Source of the DNA: Bradyrhizobium sp. OK095 | GTDB lineage: Bacteria; Pseudomonadota; Alphaproteobacteria; Rhizobiales; Xanthobacteraceae | NCBI RefSeq assembly: GCF_900109945.1 | Contig: NZ_FOBX01000003.1 | Location: 434,001-498,000, forward strand | Direction of reading: 5' to 3' | DNA: 64,000 bases | Shown: piece after piece, positions 15,323 to 23,958 of the stretch | Position numbering within the stretch: the stretch's first letter is position 1 | How the letters are laid out: each line of letters starts with the position of its first letter | Program-made: the position numbers and the translations under genes | The notes under the pieces: generated by a model | Database searches by the model: none | What the model saw: only the letters and a program-made list of their open reading frames with translations | Told to the model about the DNA's origin: nothing

Positions 15323-16348
15323 ATGACCGCGCTTCGCATGCGTGCCCGCGATTTCCTGACCGACGATCAATTGGCCGACATACGCCAGCGCGTGACGTGG
15401 AAAGGCGTTGCGCTGATCGCGCACGCCTGGGCCCTCATGATCGGTGCGATCGCGTTGGTCGCGTGGTGGCCCAATCCGGTCACCTACGTTCTGGCGGTCG
15501 CCATCATCGGCTCGCGCCAGCTGGGCTTGGCGATCCTGATGCATGACGGCGCCCATGGCTGCCTGTCCGCCGACGAAAAAACCAATCTGACGCTGAGCCA
15601 GTGGTTCTGTGCCTATCCGCTCTTTGCGGAGACGCGCAGCTATCGGCGTTACCACCTCCAGCACCATGCGCGCACTCAGCAGGAAGACGACCCCGATCTC
15701 GTGCTGTCGGCGCCATTTCCGATCACCAAGCTGAGCTATCGCCGCAAGTTCATTCGCGACATCACCGGGCAGACCGGCTATCAGCAACGCAAGGCGCAAC
15801 TGCTCAACGCGTTCGGGCCGAAGGACTGGCCGTGGCGCCAGCGTGCCGCGCATTTCCGGGAGAAGCTCGGCCCGCAATGCCTCGTCAATGCCGCGATGTT
15901 TGCTGGCCTCGCGGCGGCCGGCGTGTGGTGGGCCTATCCGCTGCTATGGCTGGTGCCGCTGCTCACCTGGATGATGGTGATCACCCGCATCCGCAACATC
16001 GCTGAGCACGCCGTCGTGCCCGATAGCAGCGATCCCCTGCGCAACACCCGCACCACGCATGCCAATTTTCTCGAGCGTCTGTTCATCGCGCCGTACTACG
16101 TGAACTATCACCTTGAGCATCATCTGCTGTTCTACGTGCCCTGCTACAATCTGCCGAAGGTGCATCGCCTGCTTAGCGAGAGCCGGCATGCCGGTCGCAT
16201 GGAAGTGCAGCCGAACTACGCCGCTGTGCTGAGGCTCGCCACCGCCAGGCCGAACCGCGACGACCGGCCGGGCCAGCTGGCCAGCAGCGCGCGCCGCGCG
16301 CAGGCCGGCGCAGAGGTCGGTGCGGATCAGAAGGCAGGCGGATTCTAG
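15323..16348 (+). CDS. Membrane fatty-acid desaturase
   Basis: Integral membrane di-iron desaturase/hydroxylase, 341 residues. The three histidine boxes are present: H-D-G-A-H near residue 74, H-L-Q-H-H near residue 112, and Y-H-L-E-H-H-L near residue 261. Hydrophobic helices separate them in the usual two-pair layout. The C-terminal 40 residues are polar and probably disordered. It directly follows its TetR regulator (3-base gap). Substrate is probably an acyl lipid, though the same fold serves alkane and carotenoid enzymes. Its stop codon overlaps that of the convergent GGDEF gene in the tetramer CTAG. Confidence 0.88.
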   Translation: MTALRMRARDFLTDDQLADIRQRVTWKGVALIAHAWALMIGAIALVAWWPNPVTYVLAVAIIGSRQLGLAILMHDGAHGCLSADEKTNLTLSQWFCAYPLFAETRSYRRYHLQHHARTQQEDDPDLVLSAPFPITKLSYRRKFIRDITGQTGYQQRKAQLLNAFGPKDWPWRQRAAHFREKLGPQCLVNAAMFAGLAAAGVWWAYPLLWLVPLLTWMMVITRIRNIAEHAVVPDSSDPLRNTRTTHANFLERLFIAPYYVNYHLEHHLLFYVPCYNLPKVHRLLSESRHAGRMEVQPNYAAVLRLATARPNRDDRPGQLASSARRAQAGAEVGADQKAGGF

Positions 16349-17592
16349 CCGACCAGCGCCGGGGCTTGTGCCGCAGGGACGAGCGGCACGATCTCGGTGA
16401 GCAGATCGACGCCGGAGGCGTGGATCACGAAGCCGCCCTTGCCGCGGCGCTTGGCCTCGTACATTGCGCGGTCGGCCGCGCTCAGCAATTCGTCGGCGGT
16501 CATCCCGTCCTGTGGCGCAGATGCGAGGCCGATGCTGGCGCCGACACGCGCGGCGGGCGCAAACTCGAACGGCTCCGAGATCCGCGTGATGATCCGACGC
16601 GCAATGTCGGTGGCCTCGCCATTCGTGATGTCGGGCAACAGGACGACGAATTCGTCGCCGCCAACACGGCATACGACGTCGGCCTCGCGCACGCTGGCGC
16701 GCAGGCGACCTGCGACCGCGATCAGGACGGCATCGCCGGCTGCATGTCCGAGCCGGTCATTGACACTCTTGAAGTTGTCGAGATCCACACAGAATACGGT
16801 GAGCTTTGCGGCCGATGGCGTTGCCACCGGCCATGGACCGTCGAGCAGCTCGGAAAACAGCTTCCGGTTCAGGGCGCGATTGGGCAGGCCGGTGAGCAGA
16901 TCGTGATGCGCCATCAGGCGATTGTTGCGCTCGGAGCGATGCAGGTTGAGCAGGATCTTGTGATTCTCGAGCAGCAGGAAAATCATCCCGGCGGTGTAGA
17001 CCGGCGTTTGCAGGCCGATGACGAACAGGAAGGAGATCGGCGACAGCATCGTGGCGACCGCAAAGGGTAGCGTCAGGATGCAGATCATGAGGATGCCATA
17101 GCGCGGGGTGGCGGCGCTGCGCGAGGCGATGCCGCCGATCAGATTGGCAAGGCTGATGCCGGCTGTCAGCACCAGCAGCAAGTGCCCCGACGCGACGCAT
17201 TGATAGCAACCGGCGGAAATCAACATCACTGAGAGCAGCCCGGCCCAGATCGGCGTGCCGCTCGCAGCCGCGGGGCCCTCGGCCTTCGCCCGCGCGGCGG
17301 CTTTCATCATCAGGTAGAGGCGGGTGCCGCCCATAACCAGCTCCGCCAGCACCCAGGCATAGGCCCAAATGGCTCCAGTCATGGCGGCGGCAATGCACGC
17401 GATCAGCAAGGATGCGAGAACCGCCACCACGAGCGTCCTCGTTTTGGTCGACCTCTGCTGAAGAAACTCGCTCTGGATATCGTCGGACTGCGGGCCCGGT
17501 CCGGCGAGCAACCAGTCGACGAAGCTTTGCCACAGCCGCGGTTGCGCGGCAGCGGTTGACGCTGTCGAAGTCGATGGAACTACGAATGCCAT
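16345..17592 (-). CDS. Membrane-bound diguanylate cyclase
   Basis: c-di-GMP synthase of 415 residues. About six transmembrane helices (roughly residues 52-210) form an uncharacterised sensory region, followed by a complete GGDEF domain from D-L-L-T-G-L-P-N-R (about residue 238). The active site reads G-G-D-E-F intact, and the inhibitory I-site R-E-A-D lies five residues before it, so the enzyme should be active and feedback-inhibited. D-L-D-N-F-K-S-V-N-D is the metal-binding strand. No EAL domain. It is convergent with the desaturase; signal unknown. Confidence 0.93.
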   Translation of the reverse strand: MAFVVPSTSTASTAAAQPRLWQSFVDWLLAGPGPQSDDIQSEFLQQRSTKTRTLVVAVLASLLIACIAAAMTGAIWAYAWVLAELVMGGTRLYLMMKAAARAKAEGPAAASGTPIWAGLLSVMLISAGCYQCVASGHLLLVLTAGISLANLIGGIASRSAATPRYGILMICILTLPFAVATMLSPISFLFVIGLQTPVYTAGMIFLLLENHKILLNLHRSERNNRLMAHHDLLTGLPNRALNRKLFSELLDGPWPVATPSAAKLTVFCVDLDNFKSVNDRLGHAAGDAVLIAVAGRLRASVREADVVCRVGGDEFVVLLPDITNGEATDIARRIITRISEPFEFAPAARVGASIGLASAPQDGMTADELLSAADRAMYEAKRRGKGGFVIHASGVDLLTEIVPLVPAAQAPALVG

Positions 17593-17917
17593 GGCGGCAG
17601 TTTTGGCACCCTGAATTTAGGGCGGCTTAAGGCGCGGCGCCGAGTTCCAGACAGCGTAAACGTTTGCCTGCGAAGTCACTGACGACTGACGGCATGGTGG
17701 CACCGCCCGTGGCGACGGGCGGGGGTCCAAACGGGGGGGGCCCGCAGGGCGTAGTCCGTCGCCGATCCCCAGCCCTGGACGTGGTCGCGGCTTGACAGTT
17801 TGGCCTCTGTCAGTGTCTACGGCCCCCTTTGGAGCATGATCGGGAACCAGGGGCGCGTCCCGGCGTAGAGAATGGCCGCCCGGTCTGACCGATGTTCGAA
17901 CGATCCAGGGAGCGCCG
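17593..17917 (+). promoter_or_regulatory. Intergenic region and likely promoter of the fab cluster
   Basis: 325 bases between the divergent GGDEF gene and fabD. It holds a run of eight G followed by CCCGC near 17740 and a candidate promoter, TTGACA at 17792-17797 with GTCTAC 17 bases further at 17815-17820 (good -35, poor -10). No convincing gene on either strand; the frame that covers part of it on the minus strand lacks plausible codon use and runs through fabD. Confidence 0.45.
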
Positions 17918-18877
17918 ATGACGGCAGCATTCACATTTCCGGGGCAGGGGTCCCAGGCGGTCGGCATGGGCAAGGCCCTGGCCGATGCCTTCCCGGTGGC
18001 GCGCGCCGTGTTCGACGAGGTCGATGCCGCGCTTGGGGAGAAGCTGACGTCGACCATCTGGGATGGCCCGGCCGAAACCCTCCAGCTCACCGAGAACGCG
18101 CAGCCGGCCCTCATGGCTGTGTCCGTTGCGACCCTGCGCGTGCTGGAGGCTGAAGCCGGTTTTTCCGTGGGGCGGGATGCGGCTTTCGTCGCCGGCCACT
18201 CGCTCGGTGAATATTCAGCGCTGGCTGCTGCCGGCAGCCTGACGGTGTCCGACACCGCGCGGTTGCTTCGCATCCGCGGTCTCGCCATGCAAAAGGCCGT
18301 CCCGGTTGGGGTCGGCGCGATGGCCGCGCTGCTCGGCCTCGATTATGAGGCCGCCATGGCGGTCGCCCATGAGGCGGCGCAGGGCCAGGTCTGCCAGGCT
18401 GCCAACGACAATGGCGGCGGCCAGGTGGTGGTCTCCGGCGACAAGGCTGCGGTCGATCGCGCCGTCGAGATCGCCAAGACCAAGGGCGCCAAGCGTGCAA
18501 TGCTGCTGCCGGTGTCCGCGCCGTTCCATTGCAGGCTGATGCAGCCCGCGGCCGATGCCATGGCCGAGGCGCTCGCGAAGGTCACGATCAAGGCGCCGGC
18601 GGCGCCCCTGGTATCGAACGTGCTGGCGAGCGCCATCACCGATCCCGACGAGATCCGCCGTCGCCTGGTCGAGCAGGTCACCGGCACCGTGCGCTGGCGC
18701 GAGTCGGTTACCTATATGGCAGGGCAGGGCGTCACCCGTTTCTTCGAGATCGGCGCGGGCAAGGTGCTGACCGGTCTCGTCAAGCGTATTGCGGAAGGCG
18801 CTGTCGGCGTTGCGGTTGGCGGTCCCAACGACATTGCCGCCGCTAGGGATGCATTGGCCGCTGCGACGCAGGCCTAG
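17918..18877 (+). CDS. fabD: Malonyl-CoA:ACP transacylase
   Basis: Loads malonyl groups on acyl carrier protein for fatty-acid elongation; cytosolic, 319 residues, normal length. F-P-G-Q-G-S-Q at the start, the nucleophile Ser in G-H-S-L-G-E near residue 96, and the catalytic His in A-P-F-H-C near residue 205. First gene of fabD-fabG-acpP-fabF. It is followed by fabG after 11 bases with a good ribosome site (GAGGAG). Confidence 0.97.
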   Translation: MTAAFTFPGQGSQAVGMGKALADAFPVARAVFDEVDAALGEKLTSTIWDGPAETLQLTENAQPALMAVSVATLRVLEAEAGFSVGRDAAFVAGHSLGEYSALAAAGSLTVSDTARLLRIRGLAMQKAVPVGVGAMAALLGLDYEAAMAVAHEAAQGQVCQAANDNGGGQVVVSGDKAAVDRAVEIAKTKGAKRAMLLPVSAPFHCRLMQPAADAMAEALAKVTIKAPAAPLVSNVLASAITDPDEIRRRLVEQVTGTVRWRESVTYMAGQGVTRFFEIGAGKVLTGLVKRIAEGAVGVAVGGPNDIAAARDALAAATQA

Positions 18878-18888
18878 AGGAGTTTTCA

Positions 18889-19626
18889 ATGTTCGATCTG
18901 ACTGGCAAAAAGGCGCTCGTCACCGGTGCGACCGGCGGCATCGGCGGCGCCATCGCGCAGGCGCTGCATGCGCAGGGCGCCACCGTTTCGATCTCGGGAA
19001 CGCGCAAGGAAGTGCTGGATGAGCTAGCCGGCAAGCTCGGCGAGCGCACTCACGTGTTGCCCTGCAATCTCTCCAAGGCCGACGAGGTCGAGGCACTGGT
19101 GCCTGCCGCGGAAGCGGCGATGGGCCAGGTCGACATCCTCGTCGCCAATGCCGGCATCACGCGCGACAATCTCTTCGTGCAGCTCCGCGACGAGGATTGG
19201 GAGGAGGTCATCAACATCAATCTGACCTCGACCTTCCGCCTGGCGCGCGCCGCGACCAAATTGATGATGCGCAAGCGCTTCGGCCGCATCATCGCCATTA
19301 CCTCGGTGGTGGGTGTCACCGGCAATCCCGGGCAGGGCAATTACACGGCGTCAAAGGCGGGCCTGATCGGCATGATCAAGACGCTGGGTGCCGAATACGC
19401 CAAGCGTGGCGTGACCGCGAACTGCATCGCGCCCGGCTTCATCAAGACGCCGATGACGGACGCGCTCAACGACAAGCAGCGCGAGACGATTCTGACCAAG
19501 GTTCCGGCCAACCGCCTGGGGACGCCAGAGGACATTGCGGCCGCCGCCGTCTACCTGAGTTCGAACGAAGCAGCCTACGTCACGGGGCAAACCATCCATG
19601 TCAATGGCGGCATGGCCATGATCTGA
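18889..19626 (+). CDS. fabG: 3-oxoacyl-ACP reductase
   Basis: NADPH-dependent short-chain dehydrogenase that reduces beta-ketoacyl-ACP, 245 residues. The cofactor motif T-G-A-T-G-G-I-G is near residue 12, the N-A-G motif near residue 87, the catalytic Ser in A-I-T-S-V-V-G near residue 140, and Y-T-A-S-K near residue 152. The C-terminal G-Q-T-I-H-V-N-G-G-M-A-M is diagnostic of FabG. Transcribed with fabD. Confidence 0.97.
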   Translation: MFDLTGKKALVTGATGGIGGAIAQALHAQGATVSISGTRKEVLDELAGKLGERTHVLPCNLSKADEVEALVPAAEAAMGQVDILVANAGITRDNLFVQLRDEDWEEVININLTSTFRLARAATKLMMRKRFGRIIAITSVVGVTGNPGQGNYTASKAGLIGMIKTLGAEYAKRGVTANCIAPGFIKTPMTDALNDKQRETILTKVPANRLGTPEDIAAAAVYLSSNEAAYVTGQTIHVNGGMAMI

Positions 19627-19636
19627 AGCCCTCGTT

Positions 19637-19662
19637 CCGCACTGCCCACAGGGGCGGTGCGG
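19637..19662 (+). terminator. Hairpin after fabG
   Basis: Eleven-base stem CCGCACTGCCC / GGGCGGTGCGG with one G-T pair and a 4-base loop, 10 bases after the fabG stop. There is no real T run after it, so termination may be partial or factor-assisted. Confidence 0.45.
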
Positions 19663-19760
19663 GATGCGGCAAACGGCCGTTTCCGGAGCGAAATGAGGCT
19701 TGTAGTCAAGGCAGTTGAAGTATGATAACCGGACCTTCAACGGATGGGCAAAGAACGCCA

Positions 19761-19787
19761 TTGCAGGTTTTTGAAACCCTGTATATT
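19761..19787 (+). promoter_or_regulatory. Candidate acpP promoter
   Basis: In the 315-base fabG-acpP gap the best promoter-like pair is TTGCAG (19761-19766) and TATATT (19782-19787) with a 15-base spacer, shorter than ideal. It would give a leader of about 150 bases. acpP needs higher expression than its neighbours, which makes a separate promoter likely. No gene is seen in the gap. Confidence 0.35.
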
Positions 19788-19941
19788 GGCGATGCGGTGC
19801 CTTGGCCGTCGTTCGCCGGGGCCCTGCATCGGTTTGGATGGGGCCAAATCTAAAGTTCGTAAGCGAAGGCAGTAACACGACCACGACGGCTCGTATCGTC
19901 CCGGGGGGTCGGGTCTACAGGGAACAACACGAGGTTATGCA

Positions 19942-20181
19942 ATGAGTGAGATTGGCGAGCGGGTTAAGAAGATCGTGGTCGAACACCTTGGTGTTGAACC
20001 CGAGAAGGTTGTCGACGCGGCGAGCTTCATCGACGACCTCGGCGCCGACAGTCTGGACACCGTCGAGCTGGTGATGGCGTTCGAAGAAGAATTCGGTTGC
20101 GAGATTCCGGACGACGCGGCGGAGACGATTCTCACCGTCGGCGACGCCACGAAGTTTCTCGAGAAGAACGCGAAGAGCTAA
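19942..20181 (+). CDS. acpP: Acyl carrier protein
   Basis: Small acidic protein (79 residues) that carries growing acyl chains. The phosphopantetheine attachment serine is in [11 protein letters not shown] at about residue 37. Strongly acidic helix II ([12 protein letters not shown]) is typical. CACGAGG upstream gives a ribosome site. It sits between fabG and fabF, flanked by hairpins on both sides, which suggests it is expressed largely on its own. Confidence 0.98.
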   Translation: MSEIGERVKKIVVEHLGVEPEKVVDAASFIDDLGADSLDTVELVMAFEEEFGCEIPDDAAETILTVGDATKFLEKNAKS

Positions 20182-20209
20182 GGCTCTTCATTTTCGCGGG
20201 GACAACATT

Positions 20210-20257
20210 GAAACCGGACGGGCCGCTTCCCAGCGGTCAGCCGGTTTCTTGTTATTT
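20210..20257 (+). terminator. Two-tier terminator between acpP and fabF
   Basis: Outer stem GAAACCGG / CCGGTTTC (20210-20217, 20241-20248) encloses an inner stem CCGCT / AGCGG, followed by TTGTTATTT. This is the most convincing intrinsic terminator in the fab cluster and would cut readthrough from abundant acpP transcription into fabF. Confidence 0.75.
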
Positions 20258-20289
20258 GCCGTGAATCTTTCGATGCGGAGTTTTCGGAT

Positions 20290-21555
20290 ATGAGGCGGGT
20301 TGTCGTCACGGGTCTCGGCATGGTGTCGCCGCTCGGCTGTGGCGTCGAGCCGACGTGGAAACGTATCCTCAACGGCGAAAGCGGTGCGCGCAGGATCGAG
20401 AGCTTCGATGTCTCCGATCTTCAGACCAGATACGCCTGCACGGTCGTGCGCGGCGACGGCAGCAACGACAGCTTCAATCCCGATATCTGGATGGAGCCGA
20501 AGGACCAGCGCAAGGTCGACGACTTCATCATCTTCGGCATGGCCGCAGCCGGCCAGGCGCTCGACGATGCCAACTGGCATCCCGAGACCGAGGAGGACAA
20601 ATGCGCGACCGGCACCATGATCGGTTCCGGCATCGGCGGCCTCAACGGCATCGCTGACACCGCGATTCTGTTGAAGGAACGCGGACCGCGCCGGGTGTCG
20701 CCGTTCTTCATCCCGGGACGCCTGATCAATCTCGCCTCCGGCTATGTCTCGATCAAGCACGGGCTGAAGGGACCGAACCATTCGGTGGTCACGGCCTGCT
20801 CGACCGGTGCGCATGCGGTCGGTGATGCCGCCCGCCTGATCGCGCTCGGCGATGCCGACGTCATGGTGGCCGGCGGCGCCGAATCGCCGATCGGCCGTAT
20901 CGGCATTGCCGGCTTCAACGCCGCGCGCGCGCTCTCGACCGGCTTCAACGAGACGCCCGAGAAGGCATCGCGTCCCTACGACAAGGATCGCGACGGCTTC
21001 GTGATGGGCGAGGGCGCCGGCGTCCTGGTTCTTGAAGAGCTCGAGCACGCCCAGCGCCGCGGCGCCAGGATCTACGCCGAGGTGATCGGCTACGGCCTCT
21101 CGGGCGATGCCTATCACATCACGTCGCCGGCGCCCGACGGCGACGGCGCGTTCCGCAGCATGGCGGCGGCGCTCAAGCGCGCCGGCCTCACGGCATCCGA
21201 TCTCGACTACATCAACGCGCACGGCACCTCGACACCACTGGGTGACGAGATCGAGCTCGGTGCGGTGGAGCGCCTGCTCGGCAACGCCGCCTCAAAGGTC
21301 GCGATGTCCTCGACCAAATCGTCGACCGGCCATCTCCTGGGCGCGGCCGGTGCGCTCGAGGCGATCTTCGCCATTCTCGCGATTCGCGATAATGTCGTGC
21401 CGCCGACCATCAACCTGGACAATCCGTCGGTCGAGACTGCGATCGATCTCGTGCCGCATATTGCGAAGAAGCGTGAGGTCAACGTCGCGTTGTCGAATTC
21501 TTTCGGTTTTGGCGGTACCAACGCGTCGGTGATCTTCCGGCGCTTGGTCCATTAG
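20290..21555 (+). CDS. fabF: Beta-ketoacyl-ACP synthase II
   Basis: Condensing enzyme that elongates acyl-ACP with malonyl-ACP, 421 residues. The catalytic Cys lies in V-T-A-C-S-T-G-A-H (about residue 170), the first His in N-A-H-G-T-S-T (about 311) and the second in S-S-T-G-H-L-L-G-A-A-G (about 347); the Lys of T-K-S-S-T-G-H is present too. The C-terminal glycine-rich N-S-F-G-F-G-G-T-N is intact. Member of the fab cluster, followed by mltG after 125 bases. Confidence 0.97.
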   Translation: MRRVVVTGLGMVSPLGCGVEPTWKRILNGESGARRIESFDVSDLQTRYACTVVRGDGSNDSFNPDIWMEPKDQRKVDDFIIFGMAAAGQALDDANWHPETEEDKCATGTMIGSGIGGLNGIADTAILLKERGPRRVSPFFIPGRLINLASGYVSIKHGLKGPNHSVVTACSTGAHAVGDAARLIALGDADVMVAGGAESPIGRIGIAGFNAARALSTGFNETPEKASRPYDKDRDGFVMGEGAGVLVLEELEHAQRRGARIYAEVIGYGLSGDAYHITSPAPDGDGAFRSMAAALKRAGLTASDLDYINAHGTSTPLGDEIELGAVERLLGNAASKVAMSSTKSSTGHLLGAAGALEAIFAILAIRDNVVPPTINLDNPSVETAIDLVPHIAKKREVNVALSNSFGFGGTNASVIFRRLVH

Positions 21556-21680
21556 TTTGTGGTTGAGACGAATCCACCGTTTTGCCGTATTCGGCGATAG
21601 TCATGGGTGTGGGCGCGTGCATTTGGCCGGACAAGCGATTGTCGGGCCGCGATTGAACCGGCAGGATTCAGGTTGTTTCG

Positions 21681-22952
21681 ATGAGTGAAAGGCCGCCCAT
21701 TTCGCCCCGGAGTCCGCGGGCAGCGCTCGAGCCCGAGCAGGTCCCGCCGCCGCCGAAGCGATCGGACCGTGCGCGCAATCCGTTCGTGATCGTCGGCAAC
21801 GCCATCATCACCTTGCTGCTGATCTCCATGATCGGCGCCGGCGGCGTCTACTATTACGGCCGGCAGGTGCTCGAGGCCCCGGGTCCGCTCAAGGACGACA
21901 AGATCGTCAACATCCCGCAGCGTGCGGGCAAGCGCGACATCGCCGAGACGCTGAACCGGGAAGGCGTGACCGACGTCAATCCGTGGATTTTCATCGCCAG
22001 CGTCGCCGCGCTGAAGGCGAGCTCGGACCTCAAGCCCGGTGAGTATTCGTTCCAGAAGAATGCCTCGTTGCGCGACGTCATCGGCACCATCGTCGAGGGC
22101 AAGGTGGTGCAGCATTCCGTCACGATCCCGGAAGGCCTGACCTCCGAGCAGATCGTGGCTCGGCTGTCCGACAACGACATCTTCACCGGCAGCGTGCGCG
22201 AGCTGCCGCGCGAGGGTACGCTGCTGCCGGAGACCTACAAGTTCCCGCGCGGGACCCCGCGTGATCAGGTGATCCAGCGCATGCAGCAGTCGCATAAGCG
22301 CGTGCTCGCGGAGATCTGGGATCGCCGCAGCCAGGACGTTCCGGTCAAGACGCCGGAGCAATTGGTGACGCTGGCTTCCATCGTCGAGAAAGAAACCGGA
22401 AAGCCGGATGAGCGTAGCCGGGTCGCCGCCGTGTTCACCAATCGGTTGAAGCAGAAAATCAAGCTCCAGTCCGATCCCACGATCATCTACGGTCTCGTCG
22501 GCGGCAAAGGCACGCTCGGCCGCCCGATCAAGCGCAGCGAGATCACGCAGCCCTCGCCCTACAACACCTATGTGATCGAGGGCCTGCCGCCGGGCCCGAT
22601 TGCCAACCCTGGCCGCGCCTCGCTCGAGGCCGCCGCCAATCCGGCCCGCACCCGCGACCTGTTCTTCGTTGCCGACGGCACCGGCGGGCATGCCTTCACC
22701 GAGACCTACGACGCGCATCAGAAGAACGTCGCCAAGCTGCGCGCGATGGAAAAGCAGATCCAGAACGACACGGTCGAGCCGGCCGAGGATGCGCCGCCGC
22801 CGGCTGCTGCGGCGCCCACAGCCGCCGACACGCCGACCGCGACGACGCCCAGGCCGAATCAGCAGAAGAAGCCGCCGGCTGCGCGCCCGGCCAATCCTGC
22901 GCCGGCCCGGCAGGGCGCGGCACAGCCGACCCCGCCGGTGATCCAGCGCTAG
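21681..22952 (+). CDS. mltG: Endolytic murein transglycosylase MltG
   Basis: Inner-membrane enzyme (YceG family) that cuts nascent glycan strands and helps set their length, 423 residues. Layout: ~33 cytoplasmic residues, one membrane helix (I-I-T-L-L-L-I-S-M-I-G-A-G-G-V), a LysM-like part, then the catalytic domain with the essential Glu in L-A-S-I-V-E-K-E-T-G near residue 240 and the Q-S-D-P-T-I-I-Y-G motif. The last ~75 residues are Pro/Ala-rich and probably disordered. fabF-mltG-yicC-gmk is a conserved alphaproteobacterial order. Confidence 0.95.
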   Translation: MSERPPISPRSPRAALEPEQVPPPPKRSDRARNPFVIVGNAIITLLLISMIGAGGVYYYGRQVLEAPGPLKDDKIVNIPQRAGKRDIAETLNREGVTDVNPWIFIASVAALKASSDLKPGEYSFQKNASLRDVIGTIVEGKVVQHSVTIPEGLTSEQIVARLSDNDIFTGSVRELPREGTLLPETYKFPRGTPRDQVIQRMQQSHKRVLAEIWDRRSQDVPVKTPEQLVTLASIVEKETGKPDERSRVAAVFTNRLKQKIKLQSDPTIIYGLVGGKGTLGRPIKRSEITQPSPYNTYVIEGLPPGPIANPGRASLEAAANPARTRDLFFVADGTGGHAFTETYDAHQKNVAKLRAMEKQIQNDTVEPAEDAPPPAAAAPTAADTPTATTPRPNQQKKPPAARPANPAPARQGAAQPTPPVIQR

Positions 22953-23012
22953 GCTTTCGCAGACCTGCCTACGGGACTTTGCGGATTACACTTTCCCGCA
23001 AAATAGTCTTAA

Positions 23013-23042
23013 GATTCGCGTGGCCTGATGGCCTCGCGAATC
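23013..23042 (+). terminator. Hairpin between mltG and yicC
   Basis: Stem GATTCGCG / CGCGAATC with one T/T mismatch then GGCC / GGCC closing a 4-base loop. Lies 60 bases after mltG and 26 before yicC. Weak T run (CTGTGTTT) after it; partial terminator or attenuator. Confidence 0.45.
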
Positions 23043-23067
23043 CTGTGTTTCCGGAGAATTTGACCTG

Positions 23068-23955
23068 ATGGCCTTGTCGTCCATGACCGGCTTTGCCCGA
23101 AGCCACGGCGCGAGCGGGCCGTATACGTTCGAATGGGAATTGAAGTCGGTCAACGCCAAGGGCTTTGACCTCAGGGTGCGGCTGCCGCAGGGGTTCGATG
23201 AGCTCGAGGCCCACGCCAAGAAACGCGCCGGCGAGTTGCTGTCGCGCGGCACCGTCTACGCCAATCTCACCGTCAAGCGCGCCAATGCGGCGGCCTCCGT
23301 CCGCGTCAACGAGGACGTGCTCAACGCCGTCCTCAAGGCCGCCGCGGTGATCGCCGGCAAGGTCGACGCGGTCGCGCCGAGCGTCGACGGTCTTCTGGCC
23401 ATCAAGGGTGTCATTGAGGTTGCCGAGCCCGAGGGCGACGAGGAGGAGGACAACGCCGCGCGTACTGCTGTGGCCGAAGCCTTCAACAAGGCGCTTGCCG
23501 AACTCGTCGAGATGCGCAAGCGCGAGGGGACGTCGCTCGGCCAGATCCTGATCCAGCGGGTGGACGAGGTCGAGCAGCTGGCGAAAAAGGCGGAAGGCTC
23601 GCCCGGCCGCAAGTCCGAGGCGATCAAGGCCAGGCTCGCCGAGCAGATCGCGACACTGCTGGACACCTCCGACCGTTTCGATTCCGACCGCCTGATGCAG
23701 GAAGCGATCCTGATCGCGACCAGGGCCGACATCCGCGAGGAGCTCGACCGCATCGCCTCGCACGTCGCGCAGGCGCGCGAGCTGATCGGCAAGGGCGGCC
23801 CGGTCGGCCGCAAGCTCGATTTCCTGGCGCAGGAGTTTCACCGCGAGGTCAACACCTGCTGCTCGAAGTCGAACGACATCGAGCTGACCAATACGGGGCT
23901 CGCCATGAAGAACGTGGTCGAGCAGTTCCGCGAGCAGGTCCAGAATCTGGAGTGA
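23068..23955 (+). CDS. yicC: YicC family protein (endoribonuclease)
   Basis: Cytosolic protein of 295 residues with both family halves: N-terminal M-T-G-F-A-R-S and W-E-L-K-S-V-N-A-K-G-F-D-L-R, and the C-terminal DUF1732 part with F-L-A-Q-E-F-H-R-E-V-N-T and S-N-D-I-E-L-T near the end. Family members have been shown in recent work to act as RNases, for example on small RNAs. It is followed by gmk after 3 bases, so the two are co-translated. Confidence 0.93.
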   Translation: MALSSMTGFARSHGASGPYTFEWELKSVNAKGFDLRVRLPQGFDELEAHAKKRAGELLSRGTVYANLTVKRANAAASVRVNEDVLNAVLKAAAVIAGKVDAVAPSVDGLLAIKGVIEVAEPEGDEEEDNAARTAVAEAFNKALAELVEMRKREGTSLGQILIQRVDEVEQLAKKAEGSPGRKSEAIKARLAEQIATLLDTSDRFDSDRLMQEAILIATRADIREELDRIASHVAQARELIGKGGPVGRKLDFLAQEFHREVNTCCSKSNDIELTNTGLAMKNVVEQFREQVQNLE

Positions 23956-23958
23956 TCG

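Noticed and set aside
17617..18288. Minus-strand frame spanning the fabD promoter and fabD 5' part
   Set aside because: Runs antisense through fabD with Ser/Arg/Pro-rich composition; promoter region fits better.
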